From Collinsella tanakaei (GTDB lineage: Bacteria > Actinomycetota > Coriobacteriia > Coriobacteriales > Coriobacteriaceae): a stretch of DNA of 64,000 bases. The stretch is taken from assembly GCF_016902615.1 (NCBI RefSeq), contig NZ_JACJMB010000002.1, forward strand, positions 62,001 to 126,000, written 5' to 3'. Position 1 is the first letter of the stretch. Each line of letters starts with the position of its first letter. The notes beneath the pieces are model-generated. The model saw only the letters and a list, made by a program, of their open reading frames with translations. It made no database searches and was not told where the DNA came from. Below are positions 32,332-45,104 of this stretch, piece after piece. Made by a program: the position numbers and the translations under genes.

Positions 32332-33941
32332 TGGGGGGGCGGACGCCCGAGAAGCGCTGCAGCCTCAAGGGTCTCAAGGGGCGCGTGTGCGCTCTCTGGG
32401 ATGACATGCCGCTCATGAGGACGTTTTTCTGCTATGCCGCGGGCTGCGTCGCGGTCTCGGTTGTCGTGTCGATCGCGATCGTGTTCAGCCTCATGTTGGC
32501 CTACGCCGCGCTGCAGAGCGAGGAGTGGGAGGGGCGCATCGATGTCAACGACGTGCCCTATATCTACGATGAGGAGGCCGATGAACTCGTGCCCGCCGTC
32601 GCTATCGAGTTCGACGACGGCAACCGCGTGACGTTTCTGGGGTCGCGCAGCGGCGCCTTGACGATGGGGGCGGGCGTCAACGTTATCAATGCGGAGACCG
32701 GGGCGCCGATCGGCTACGCGACGATGGATATGGTGCGCGACGACGCGACGCTGCGCGTGTACGATTGGGGCGGCAACTACACCACGCGCGATTTCGAGAT
32801 CGGAGACCCGTACTCCCCGGTAATCATCGACAGCGCGGATCTCGCGTCATACGACGCGCGCGAGCGCGCAGAGCGCCTGCCCGTCGATGCCGAGATCGGC
32901 AATCTCGTGGCCGGCAACGATGATCTGATCGTCTCGAACATCGCGTACTTCATCTACCGCGATAACCTGGCGATTGAGACCCCGCTGATGATGGGGCTGC
33001 GCATCGCGTCGGCGGCAGCACCCTTTATCGTGCTCGGCGTGTTCTCTGTCCTGTTCTTCCGGCGCTTCTACCGCAAGCGCCTCGGTGGGCCCCTCTCGGT
33101 GTTCTGCGACTGCGCGAACCGCGTGGCGGCGCAGGATCTCGACTTCACGACGCCCGCGGTGCCCGGCCGCGAGTTCGCGCGCTTGGGTGAGGCCTTCGAG
33201 AAGATGCGCGCCTCGCTCGAGGCGTCCCAGCGCGAGCTGTGGCGTACCGCGGAGGAGCGACGTCGCCTGAACGCCGCGTTCGCGCACGATCTGCGCACGC
33301 CGGTGACCGTGCTCGCGGGTACCGTCGAGATGGCCCAGCTGCGCGCCGCGCGCGGGGAGGCCATCGGCGCCGACGCCCTTGAGACCATCAAGACCCAGGT
33401 TATCCGGCTGGAGCGCTATGCGCAGGCCATGAGCGGGATCGCGCGTCTGGAGGACCGTAAGGTCGAGCGCGAGATCGTCGAGGCGGGCGCGCTTGCCGGC
33501 GCCTTGCGCGCCCACGCGCAGGGGCTAATCGGCGCCCAGCGGCCGGATGTTGCGCTCGGTGTCGATACGTCCGGCATGGCGCCCGACGCGACGCTGTCGG
33601 TCGATCGCGCCCTGGTCGAGGAAGTGCTCGACAACCTGCTCGGCAACGCATGCACCCATGCGGATTCGCGCATCGCGCTGGGGCTCGCGCTCGATACGGC
33701 TTTCGGCATGCTGGCCGTGCGCGTGGCAGACGATGGCCCGGGCTTCAGCCCGGAGGCGCTGCGGCGCGGCTGCGAGGCTTTCTTCGGCGAGGCCAAGAGC
33801 GCCGAGCACTTCGGTCTCGGCCTGAGCATCGTAGCCACGCTGGCGCGCCTGCATGGAGGTGCGGTCGTGCTCGAAAACGCGCCGTCGGGCGGTGCCATCG
33901 TGACCGTGACCATCGACGTCGCGCCCCCGGAGGACGCATAG
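32328..33941 (+). CDS. Sensor histidine kinase
   Basis: The product (537 residues) has a first membrane segment at residues ~33-57, an extracytoplasmic sensor domain of ~155 residues rich in Asp (NDVPYIYDEEADELVPAV), a second membrane segment at ~220-245, then HAMP-like and HisKA regions with phospho-acceptor His320 in AFAHDLRTPV, and a HATPase domain (DNLLGNACTHA, DDGPGFS, GLGLSIV). It would phosphorylate the response regulator encoded just upstream. The signal is unknown; the sensor domain resembles others that read envelope or peptide stress in length only. Confidence 0.94.
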   Translation: MMGGRTPEKRCSLKGLKGRVCALWDDMPLMRTFFCYAAGCVAVSVVVSIAIVFSLMLAYAALQSEEWEGRIDVNDVPYIYDEEADELVPAVAIEFDDGNRVTFLGSRSGALTMGAGVNVINAETGAPIGYATMDMVRDDATLRVYDWGGNYTTRDFEIGDPYSPVIIDSADLASYDARERAERLPVDAEIGNLVAGNDDLIVSNIAYFIYRDNLAIETPLMMGLRIASAAAPFIVLGVFSVLFFRRFYRKRLGGPLSVFCDCANRVAAQDLDFTTPAVPGREFARLGEAFEKMRASLEASQRELWRTAEERRRLNAAFAHDLRTPVTVLAGTVEMAQLRAARGEAIGADALETIKTQVIRLERYAQAMSGIARLEDRKVEREIVEAGALAGALRAHAQGLIGAQRPDVALGVDTSGMAPDATLSVDRALVEEVLDNLLGNACTHADSRIALGLALDTAFGMLAVRVADDGPGFSPEALRRGCEAFFGEAKSAEHFGLGLSIVATLARLHGGAVVLENAPSGGAIVTVTIDVAPPEDA

Positions 33942-34062
33942 GCGGCGCGCCTGGCGACCGCGCCGGCACAGAATGCTTTTCTGGACCCTTCGGCTGCGCT
34001 TACAGAAGCTTTTCAATCGTCGCCTACGATAGGTGTCGTGGGCGCAAGACAAGGAGTGATGG

Positions 34063-34218
34063 ATGATGCTCAAGAGCCTCGGCGAGGTCATGGTTCTAGA
34101 GGACGGTACGGAAGCGCAGGTGACGCCTCTGAAAGAGGATCGCGGTGCGCTCGCCTCCCTTGTGCTGTTCGCCCTGATCGCCATCGCGATGGTCGTCTAC
34201 AGCCTGCTGTTCGCCTAG
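34063..34218 (+). CDS. Small single-pass membrane protein, 51 residues
   Basis: ATG 34063 lies six bases after AAGGAG; a second ATG follows immediately. The peptide begins MMLKSLGEVMVLEDGTEA, is charged for ~28 residues, then has one membrane segment ALASLVLFALIAIAMVVYSL to the end. It lies 120 bases after the histidine kinase stop on the same strand. It may be a small regulator of the two-component system or of another membrane protein. The good ribosome site and the clean amphipathic-then-hydrophobic pattern support a real gene. Confidence 0.65.
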   Translation: MMLKSLGEVMVLEDGTEAQVTPLKEDRGALASLVLFALIAIAMVVYSLLFA

Positions 34219-34273
34219 CGCGGTGCGAAGGCGCTCCGACGGCGCCTCCCGACATGCCCCTTCCCCATCCATT

Positions 34274-34396
34274 GGGCCCCGTCCGGGTCATCGAGGTTAT
34301 TGCATGGGACCTCATGACCCCGGCGGGGCCCAACTGCGTGCATGGCGGCTGTGGGGTGCATCTCGCGGGATGCACCGCGCGTCGTGCGCCCCACAG
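34274..34396. other. Two consecutive large hairpins in a gene-free region
   Basis: Hairpin one pairs 34274-34295 with 34311-34331 (outer GGGCCCCG/CGGGGCCC, then CCGGGTCAT with ATGACCCCGG, one bulge). Hairpin two pairs CTGTGGGG (34349-34356) with CCCCACAG (34389-34396), with an inner GTGCATC/GATGCAC. Neither is followed by a T-run. A structured RNA or a palindromic repeat pair is possible. Confidence 0.55.
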
Positions 34397-34426
34397 GTGA
34401 TGGTGCACGGTCATTGCGGACAGCTC

Positions 34427-34479
34427 GAAAACAATAACGCCCCGGGCGCGCTCAGCTGAATCCGTGCGCGCCCGGGGCG
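34427..34479 (-). terminator. Terminator of the prenyl synthase gene
   Basis: On the minus strand, a perfect 14-bp stem (CGCCCCGGGCGCGC at 34438-34451 with its complement at 34466-34479) is followed by TTATTGTTTT. Confidence 0.8.
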
Positions 34480-34502
34480 ATCGTGTATCAAGGCGGTGCG
34501 CG

Positions 34503-35516
34503 CTAGCTCAGGCGCTCCACGAAGAAATCGGCCATGGCGAGGAAGAGGGCGCGGCAGTCCTCGTCGAGCTCGATGGTGGCGAGCGTCTCTTTCGCGCGGG
34601 CGATGAGGTCGAGTGCGTAGCGGTGCGCGTAGTCGATGGAGCCGCAGGTCTGGAGGATGTCCACGGCGCGCGCCAGTATCGCAGGGTCCTCGGTGCCCGA
34701 GGAGAGGATCTCCACGAGCTCGTCGTGGACCTCGGGGCAGCCGAGCGCGTGCACGGCAACGAGCGTGCGCTTGCCCTCGGTGATGTCGCTGCGGAAGTCC
34801 TTGTTCTTCGACTCCTTTTCGCCGATCAGGTTGAGCAGGTCGTCTTGAATCTGGAAGGCGAGGCCGGTGTCCATGCCGAACGAGCGCAGCGCCTTGATTT
34901 GCTCGGGCGTGCCGCCGCCGATGATGGCGCCGCAGGCCAGAGGGGTCGCCCCGCTGTAGTAGGCGGTCTTGTGGGTCGCCATGCACAGGTAGTCGTCGAC
35001 CGTGAGGTCGAAGCGCCCGTCGCGCACCCAGCCCAAATCGAGCGCCTGCCCCTCGATAGTGCGGGTCGTCATGTCGACGAGCTCATGCAAAAGGCGGATC
35101 TTCAGGCTATCGGAGAGCGTGTCGTCGTCGAGCACGCTGCCGGTTACGAGCGACAGCGCCAGGTCCCCGCAGTTGATGGCGATGCCCTCGCCTTCGGTCA
35201 GGTACATGCAGGGTTGGCCGCGGCGCACGTGCCCGTTGTCGGCGATGTCGTCGTGGATGAGGGCGGCGGACTGGAAATGCTCGATGGCGGCAGCCGCACT
35301 GATGGCGCTTGAGAAGTCGCCGCCCACGGCTTGGGCCGCGAGCATGCAGATAAGCGGGCGATGGCGCTTGCCGGGGTTTTCGGCAAACCGCCCGAGCGGC
35401 GCGTAGAGGTACGCATCGATGTCCGGGTTATCGGTCTTACCGTGGAAGAAGGAGATGAGGTAGCGGTTGATCTCGTCCATATGGCGGTTGAGAAACTCGA
35501 TAAACGGGCTTTGCAC
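34503..35516 (-). CDS. Polyprenyl (geranylgeranyl-type) diphosphate synthase
   Basis: The likely start is GTG 35516 (VQSPFIEFLNRHMDEINRY), 12 codons before an ATG at 35480; the frame stays open upstream into the galE region but that part is a shadow. The 337-residue enzyme has the first Asp-rich motif in LIHDDIADNG and the second in FQIQDDLLNL, where the usual final Asp is Asn. The small-protein-like GKRHRPLICML segment binds diphosphate. It condenses isopentenyl diphosphate with allylic diphosphates to give C15-C20 or longer chains, for example for quinone or carrier lipid. It ends with its own terminator. Confidence 0.9.
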   Translation of the reverse strand: MQSPFIEFLNRHMDEINRYLISFFHGKTDNPDIDAYLYAPLGRFAENPGKRHRPLICMLAAQAVGGDFSSAISAAAAIEHFQSAALIHDDIADNGHVRRGQPCMYLTEGEGIAINCGDLALSLVTGSVLDDDTLSDSLKIRLLHELVDMTTRTIEGQALDLGWVRDGRFDLTVDDYLCMATHKTAYYSGATPLACGAIIGGGTPEQIKALRSFGMDTGLAFQIQDDLLNLIGEKESKNKDFRSDITEGKRTLVAVHALGCPEVHDELVEILSSGTEDPAILARAVDILQTCGSIDYAHRYALDLIARAKETLATIELDEDCRALFLAMADFFVERLS

Positions 35517-35540
35517 GGGTGGCCCCACTCTCTCGATGTG

Positions 35541-35574
35541 AAAAGACTGCGGCCCGCTGGGCGGACCGCAGTCT
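35541..35574 (-). terminator. Terminator of galE
   Basis: AGACTGCGG and CCGCAGTCT form a 9-bp outer stem with inner CCG/CGG; the minus strand continues TTTTC. It separates galE from the downstream prenyl synthase. Confidence 0.82.
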
Positions 35575-35617
35575 ATTGTACGCTTAGAACCGTTGCGCGC
35601 GATACCGGGCGCACGCC

Positions 35618-36676
35618 TTAGGCGGTCTCGAACCCGTCGGGGTTGTGGGACTGCCAGTTCCAGGAGTCGCGGCACATGTCGTCGATGTCGTACTCGGCGG
35701 TCCAGCCCATCTCCTCGCGCGCCTTCGCGGCGTCGCACCAGTTGGCGGCGATGTCGCCATCGCGGCGCGGGCAGATCTTGTAGGGCAGCTCGTGACCGCA
35801 GGCCTTCTCGAACGCATGGATGACGTCGAGGACGCTCGAGCCCGTGCCGGTGCCCAGGTTGAAGATGCCCACCTCGGAGCGGCCGTTCATCCACTCGAGC
35901 GCGGAGACGTGTCCGCGGGCGAGGTCGACGACGTGGATGTAGTCGCGCACGCCCGTGCCGTCGTGGGTGGGGTAGTCGTCACCGAAGACGTTGATGCATT
36001 CGCGCTTGCCCACGGCGACCTGCGCCACGTAGGGCACGAGGTTGTTGGGGATGCCCTTGGGGTCCTCGCCGATCAGCCCGCTCGGATGCGCGCCGATGGG
36101 GTTGAAGTAGCGAAGCAGCACGACGTTCCAGGCGGGGTCGGCGGTGTGCAGGTCCATGAGGATCTGCTCGATCATCCACTTCGTCCAGCCGTACGGGTTC
36201 GTGGCGGGCTTTTTGGGGTCGGCCTCGGTCACGGGCGGGTTGTCCGGATCGCCGTAGACGGTCGAGGAGCTCGAGAAGATGATGGACGTGCAGCCGTGGT
36301 CGCGCATGACCTCGCAGAGGGCGATCGTGCTGCCGATGTTGTTGTGGTAGTACTCAAGCGGCTTGTGGACCGACTCGCCGACGGCCTTGAAGCCGGCGAA
36401 GTGGATGACGCGGTCGATATGGTGCGCATCGAAGATGTGGCCAAGGGCGTCGCGGTCGAGGATGTTGGCCTCATAGAACGTGAGGTTCTTGGCCGCGTCG
36501 TCGCCGACGATCTCCTTCACGCGGTCGATGGCCACCGGGCTCGAGTTGGACAGGTCGTCGACCACGACGACCTGATAGCCGCGCTGGAGCAGCTCGACGA
36601 CGGTATGGGAGCCGATGAACCCCGCGCCTCCGGTTACAAGGACGCAGGTATCGGCAGGGGCAAGCTTCGTGGACAT
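35618..36676 (-). CDS. galE: UDP-glucose 4-epimerase
   Basis: ATG 36676 follows AAGGAGACC. The 352-residue protein is an extended short-chain dehydrogenase: TGGAGFIGSHT binds NAD, SSSTVYG carries the catalytic Ser, and NPYGWTKWMIE the catalytic Tyr and Lys. It interconverts UDP-glucose and UDP-galactose. Its place 1.5 kb from the beta-galactosidase operon fits galactose use by the Leloir route, although no galK or galT lies here. A palindrome GCCCTAGGGC sits at 36746-36755 upstream. Confidence 0.96.
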   Translation of the reverse strand: MSTKLAPADTCVLVTGGAGFIGSHTVVELLQRGYQVVVVDDLSNSSPVAIDRVKEIVGDDAAKNLTFYEANILDRDALGHIFDAHHIDRVIHFAGFKAVGESVHKPLEYYHNNIGSTIALCEVMRDHGCTSIIFSSSSTVYGDPDNPPVTEADPKKPATNPYGWTKWMIEQILMDLHTADPAWNVVLLRYFNPIGAHPSGLIGEDPKGIPNNLVPYVAQVAVGKRECINVFGDDYPTHDGTGVRDYIHVVDLARGHVSALEWMNGRSEVGIFNLGTGTGSSVLDVIHAFEKACGHELPYKICPRRDGDIAANWCDAAKAREEMGWTAEYDIDDMCRDSWNWQSHNPDGFETA

Positions 36677-36848
36677 GAGTCGGTCTCCTTTCAGCGCGCA
36701 GGGCGCTCATGGGTTGCACCTCAGTATAGCTTAGGTGTCAGGGACGCCCTAGGGCATAGTCGCGCATGTGTATGCCAGCAGACGAGCACATATGAACAGG
36801 GCGCTTCATGTGGGCTGTGAGGCGCCCGGGACGGGCGGACGCGGCTTG

Positions 36849-37865
36849 CTATACCGAGTCGCGCTCGATGAGCTCCATATGGAGGACCGTCGTGGTTGGC
36901 TTGTCGCCGCGGATCATGTTGAGGGCGATGTCTGCAGCCATGGCGCCCTCCAGCTGCAGCGGCTGCCGTATGGTCGTGAGCCGCGGCGTCACCTTCTCGG
37001 CGATGGGATGGTCGTCGAACCCGATGACCGAGACGTCGTCGGGAACGGCAAGGCCGTGGTCGCGCAGGGCCTCGAGCACGCCGGAGGCGATGCGGTCGGA
37101 TCCCGCGAGGACGCCGTCGATGGGGATGTCCCGCTCGAGCATGCGGCGCATGGCGATGAACCCGTCGCTCGCGCTCCAGCCGGTGCAGACGACGCGGTCG
37201 GCGCTCAGGCCCCGTCCCAGCACGTTCGTGTAGCCGCGGATGCGGTCGGAGACGGCGGGGTTGTCCTGCGGGCCCAGGATGGCGACGCAGTGCTCCCGGC
37301 CGCGCTCCACGAGGGCACGCGCGGCGAGCTCGGCGCCCTCGACGTCGTCCGAGTAGACGGTCGAGAACACGTCGCGATAGGGGTGCCCCTCGAGCTGTCC
37401 GCACAGCACGGTCGGTATGGCGAGGTCGCGCAGGACCTCGAGCAGGTCGGAGCCCCGGTAGGGGGAGATGTCGATGACGGCGTCGAACGAGAAGCGCTCG
37501 AAATGGCGCACGACGCGCTCGCGCTCGTGCTCGCTCGAGGCCTGCAGCAGCACCGGCAGGTACTCGGATTCGGAGAGCTCCTCGGTGATGCCGCCGAGAA
37601 ACGCCCCGTAGGTGGGGTCGGAGAACAGCTCGTCGAGCGGCTCGGTGACGAGCATGGCGATGGTCTCGGAGCGGCCGACGGCGAGCGCGCGGCCGCGCGC
37701 GTTGGGCACGAAGTTGATGTCGCGGGCGATCTTGCGGATGCGCTCCTTGGTCGCCTCGCTGATGCGGGGCGAGTCGTTGAGCGCGCGCGACGCGGTCGAT
37801 CGGGATACGCCCGCCGCAGCGGCGACGTCGGCGAGCGTCGACTTGGTGCTTCTCGATACGGACAT
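36849..37865 (-). CDS. LacI-family repressor of the beta-galactosidase operon
   Basis: I prefer ATG 37865 (MSVSRSTKSTLADVA), since AGGAGG lies just before it, though spacing is short; ATG 37877 has no site. The 338-residue protein has an N-terminal LacI HTH (LADVAAAAGVSRSTASRALND) with hinge helix FVPNARGRALAVG, then a periplasmic-binding-like core (IPTVLCGQLEG, DVEGAELAARALVERG, GFDDHPIAEKVTP). It is divergent from the ebgA-like gene, and two CAACCGGTTG palindromes lie between, so local repression with a galactoside or lactose-derived inducer is likely. EbgR plays this role in E. coli. Confidence 0.93.
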   Translation of the reverse strand: MSVSRSTKSTLADVAAAAGVSRSTASRALNDSPRISEATKERIRKIARDINFVPNARGRALAVGRSETIAMLVTEPLDELFSDPTYGAFLGGITEELSESEYLPVLLQASSEHERERVVRHFERFSFDAVIDISPYRGSDLLEVLRDLAIPTVLCGQLEGHPYRDVFSTVYSDDVEGAELAARALVERGREHCVAILGPQDNPAVSDRIRGYTNVLGRGLSADRVVCTGWSASDGFIAMRRMLERDIPIDGVLAGSDRIASGVLEALRDHGLAVPDDVSVIGFDDHPIAEKVTPRLTTIRQPLQLEGAMAADIALNMIRGDKPTTTVLHMELIERDSV

Positions 37866-37990
37866 GTCCCTCCTCATGCGATGCGCCCGTGGGCTCCGGA
37901 TACCGTCACTGTACTACAGGCAACCCCGGCACGCGCGCCGTGACGGCTCGCGTGCCCGCGGCAAGCGCAGGCACGCCGCGGCCATTATGA

Positions 37991-41242
<3,252 letters not shown>

Positions 41243-41244
41243 GC

Positions 41245-41700
41245 ATGCACGTGTATGAGACGCGCGCCCGCCTCGACGCCGAGCTGGGCCATGTCAAGAA
41301 GTGGATGCGCGTGGGCCAGGCGCTCGATATCGCGCCGACGCTCCTGCGCGACGTCGCGTACTCCATCGGCGACTCGCTGACCTACTGGTGGGACCGCACG
41401 CCCGCCGTCGCGACGCCCGACATGGTGGGCAGCCGGCGCTACCTGAGCGTGCTCGCCCCGATCGACGGTAGCGCCCAGGTCGTCGTGGCTCCCAAGGCGG
41501 AGCTTTCGCAGACCGTCGCCTACAGCGACCTGGACGATCGCGAGCGCTTCGAAGCCGTCGACACCCCGGTCGTCACGGTGCCCGCCGGCGGCGTGCTCGT
41601 GATGGACGAGGACGAGGCGTTCCGCGCGCTTCCCGATCCCGACGTCGCCGTCGTGGTGGTGCGCGTCACCGTCGAGGGATACAGCTTCCCCAACAAATAA
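41245..41700 (+). CDS. EbgC/YhcH/YiaL-family protein
   Basis: ATG 41245 follows AAGGAGG; the gap to the beta-galactosidase stop is two bases. The 151-residue protein belongs to the cupin-fold DUF386 family by its shape: RRYLSVLAPIDG, a core YSDLDDRERFEA, and a C-terminal metal-like PAGGVLVMDEDEAFRALP. EbgC is the small subunit needed for full activity of E. coli Ebg beta-galactosidase. The usual PxxxH motif is not obvious here: PAGGVLVMDED has no His, and the family's GAHR-like C-terminus is also lacking, so it may act as a structural subunit. Confidence 0.82.
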   Translation: MHVYETRARLDAELGHVKKWMRVGQALDIAPTLLRDVAYSIGDSLTYWWDRTPAVATPDMVGSRRYLSVLAPIDGSAQVVVAPKAELSQTVAYSDLDDRERFEAVDTPVVTVPAGGVLVMDEDEAFRALPDPDVAVVVVRVTVEGYSFPNK

Positions 41701-41794
41701 GGTACCGTGCGCCTGCGCCCTCGCACGATTGAGCCCGGCTGGGGCGCAGGCGTCTGAAGGATGCTGGATCGAACGTCCAGCACGTAAATTGTGA

Positions 41795-43270
<1,476 letters not shown>

Positions 43271-43298
43271 TCCGACAGCTTGCCATACCTCTCTGACA

Positions 43299-43334
43299 GG
43301 CGGCGGCCCCCATGGCGCGGGGCCGCCGCCTTTT
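43299..43334 (+). terminator. Rho-independent terminator
   Basis: A perfect 12-bp stem, GGCGGCGGCCCC with GGGGCCGCCGCC, is followed by TTTT. A second stem at 43341-43377 (AAGCGGGCCGG with its complement) without a T-run may stop the convergent minus-strand gene. Confidence 0.88.
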
Positions 43335-43454
43335 CGCATGAAGCGGGCCGGAAACCCTTTTTGGGTCCGGCCCGCTTCCCTGATGGTCGATGTGAGGTCC
43401 GCCCGCGATGCGCGAGTCGGGTATGGGGTTGCCCCGCGCATCGCGCACCGGGTG

Positions 43455-44738
43455 TCAGCGGCCCTCGAGGCTGACGCCGTTTGCCCAGCCCCAGCGCGGG
43501 GTGGAGGTGGCGCCGTAGTAGGAGATCCACTCGTCGACGTCGATCGTGCGGATGTAGCCGATGTTGTCGCGCACGATGTTGTCGCCCACGTAGATGCCCA
43601 CGTGACCGTAGATGCGGCCGGCGGAGGTGTGCGGGTGCGTGGGCACGGCGATGATCATGCCCACCTTGAGGTTCGCCTTGTTCGAGCTCGTGCAGAAGTT
43701 CGCGTACATGTCGTCAGCGTTGCCCGGTACGTTGCCGAAGCCCGCGCGCTCGAACACGTCGGACACCCACCAGGCGCACAGGCCGGCGCCGGGTGAGGGC
43801 GTGCTGTAGGCGTAGTCGACGATGCGCTGCTGTGCGGTGCCGGCGTTGATGGCGCTCTGGCCGCTGCCGGGAATCGATGTCGTGCCACCGCTGCTCGCCG
43901 CGGCCTGCTCCGCGAGCTTGCGGGCCTCTTCCTCCTGGCGGGCTGCCTCGAGGATCTCGGCATCGCGCTTGGCCATGAGGTCCTTCACGTCCTGGCTGAG
44001 GCCGTCGAGGATCTTCTGTACCTCGTCCTTCTTGGCCTTCATGTCATCGAGCTGCTGGACCTGCGTGGCCTTCAGCCCCTCGAGCTCGGAGCGCTGGCTC
44101 TCGAGCTCGGTCTTCTGCTGCTCGAGCTCGGTCTTCTGCTGCTCGAGCGCGGCCTTCTGGGCGGCAAGCTCGTCCTGGATGCGGTGAACCTCGTCGATGG
44201 CCTCCTTATCGCTTTGGTTGACCTTGTCGATGTAGTGGGCCTTCGAGATGAGCTCATCAAACGACTCGGAGGACAGAAGCAGCGAGATGGCAGTGTTACC
44301 GCCCGACTTGTAGCTCGTTACGACGCGGCGGGAGAGCTCCTCCTGCTTGTCGCCGAGTTCCTCCTGCTTCTCCTCGATGTCGTCTTGGGTCTCGTCGATG
44401 CTGTCTTGGGTGTCATCGATGTTCGTCTGGGTGTCATCGATTTGACCCTGGACGTTCTCGATCTTGCCCATGGTGTCATCGAGCTGGACCGAGAGGTCCT
44501 CGAACTGGTAGGAGATGTCATCGAGCTGCGCCTGGGCCTCATCGAGCTGCTGCTGCGCTTTCTCGAGGGCCTCGGTCGTCTCTTTCGTCGCCTCGGCGGC
44601 GCGCGCCTGCGCGGGCAGGGCGATGAGCGCGGCGGCCCCGGCGAGTGCGGCGCCGAGGGCAGCGCGTCGCGTGAGCAGGGGGGTGCGGGCGGAATCTATA
44701 GCGCTGTGCTGCGGGTTCGAAAAGAAATGTTGTGACAT
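43455..44738 (-). CDS. Secreted coiled-coil CHAP-type peptidoglycan hydrolase (PcsB-like)
   Basis: ATG 44738 follows CGGAG. The 427-residue protein has a signal peptide with a twin-Arg pattern (TRRAALGAALAGAAALIA) ending near PAQARA. Residues ~50-290 are long coiled coils with heptads of Gln/Glu/Asp/Leu (SRRVVTSYKSGGNTAISLLLSS marks the hinge). The C-terminal domain (~310-427) has Cys in GLCAWWVSDVFERAG and His in GHVGIYVGDN, the dyad of CHAP/NlpC-type amidases. The plan equals that of PcsB/CwlO hydrolases, activated by FtsEX for wall splitting. No ftsEX genes are in this window. Confidence 0.85.
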   Translation of the reverse strand: MSQHFFSNPQHSAIDSARTPLLTRRAALGAALAGAAALIALPAQARAAEATKETTEALEKAQQQLDEAQAQLDDISYQFEDLSVQLDDTMGKIENVQGQIDDTQTNIDDTQDSIDETQDDIEEKQEELGDKQEELSRRVVTSYKSGGNTAISLLLSSESFDELISKAHYIDKVNQSDKEAIDEVHRIQDELAAQKAALEQQKTELEQQKTELESQRSELEGLKATQVQQLDDMKAKKDEVQKILDGLSQDVKDLMAKRDAEILEAARQEEEARKLAEQAAASSGGTTSIPGSGQSAINAGTAQQRIVDYAYSTPSPGAGLCAWWVSDVFERAGFGNVPGNADDMYANFCTSSNKANLKVGMIIAVPTHPHTSAGRIYGHVGIYVGDNIVRDNIGYIRTIDVDEWISYYGATSTPRWGWANGVSLEGR

Positions 44739-44908
44739 ACAGGCTCCGTTTGTGTTGTATGTATATGTCGATCAACGTGTATGTAGGTGTAAGGATACCG
44801 CAGTTGCAGGGCTGCGGCTCGATTTTCACAACCAGTCGACGGTCTCTTAACGTTGGGCAGATGTCGGAGGGCATCCAACAGAGCGCCGCTCGCCCTTCAA
44901 GCCACGAG

Positions 44909-45055
44909 AGGTGCCCACTTTCAGTACTTTTTAGCGGAGCCCAATCGTACACTTTAGCAAGATAAAGCACTTAACTGGGCAAACAATGCTGGTTTTCAGC
45001 CGGATCAGCGTCGCTTTTTGGAGGGTGGCGAAAAAAGTACTGAAAGTAGGCACCC
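44909..45055. repeat. Inverted-repeat element, copy C
   Basis: GGTGCCCACTTTCAGTACTTTTT (from 44910, in three parts of the arm) faces AAAAAAGTACTGAAAGTAGGCACC (45031-45054). Only one mismatch interrupts about 22 paired bases. Its interior shares TTTTCAGCC, GCGTCG and CTTTAG-like words with copy A but is otherwise divergent. It fills much of the gap between the CHAP gene start and the end of the ECF gene; the rest shows an AT-rich patch at 44740-44800 that may hold the CHAP gene promoter. Confidence 0.85.
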
Positions 45056-45104
45056 TTCGATTTCACTGGGGCGCACAGGGCGGTTGATGGCGGCCGCCAG
45101 GCAC

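Noticed and set aside
34503-35894. 463-residue reading of the prenyl synthase
   Set aside because: The first ~126 residues are Arg/Pro-rich, cross the galE terminator and lie over the galE gene in another frame.
36768-37943. 391-residue plus-strand frame over the LacI gene
   Set aside because: It is a GC-rich shadow of the repressor gene with Ala/Val/Gly/Asp bias and no family motifs.
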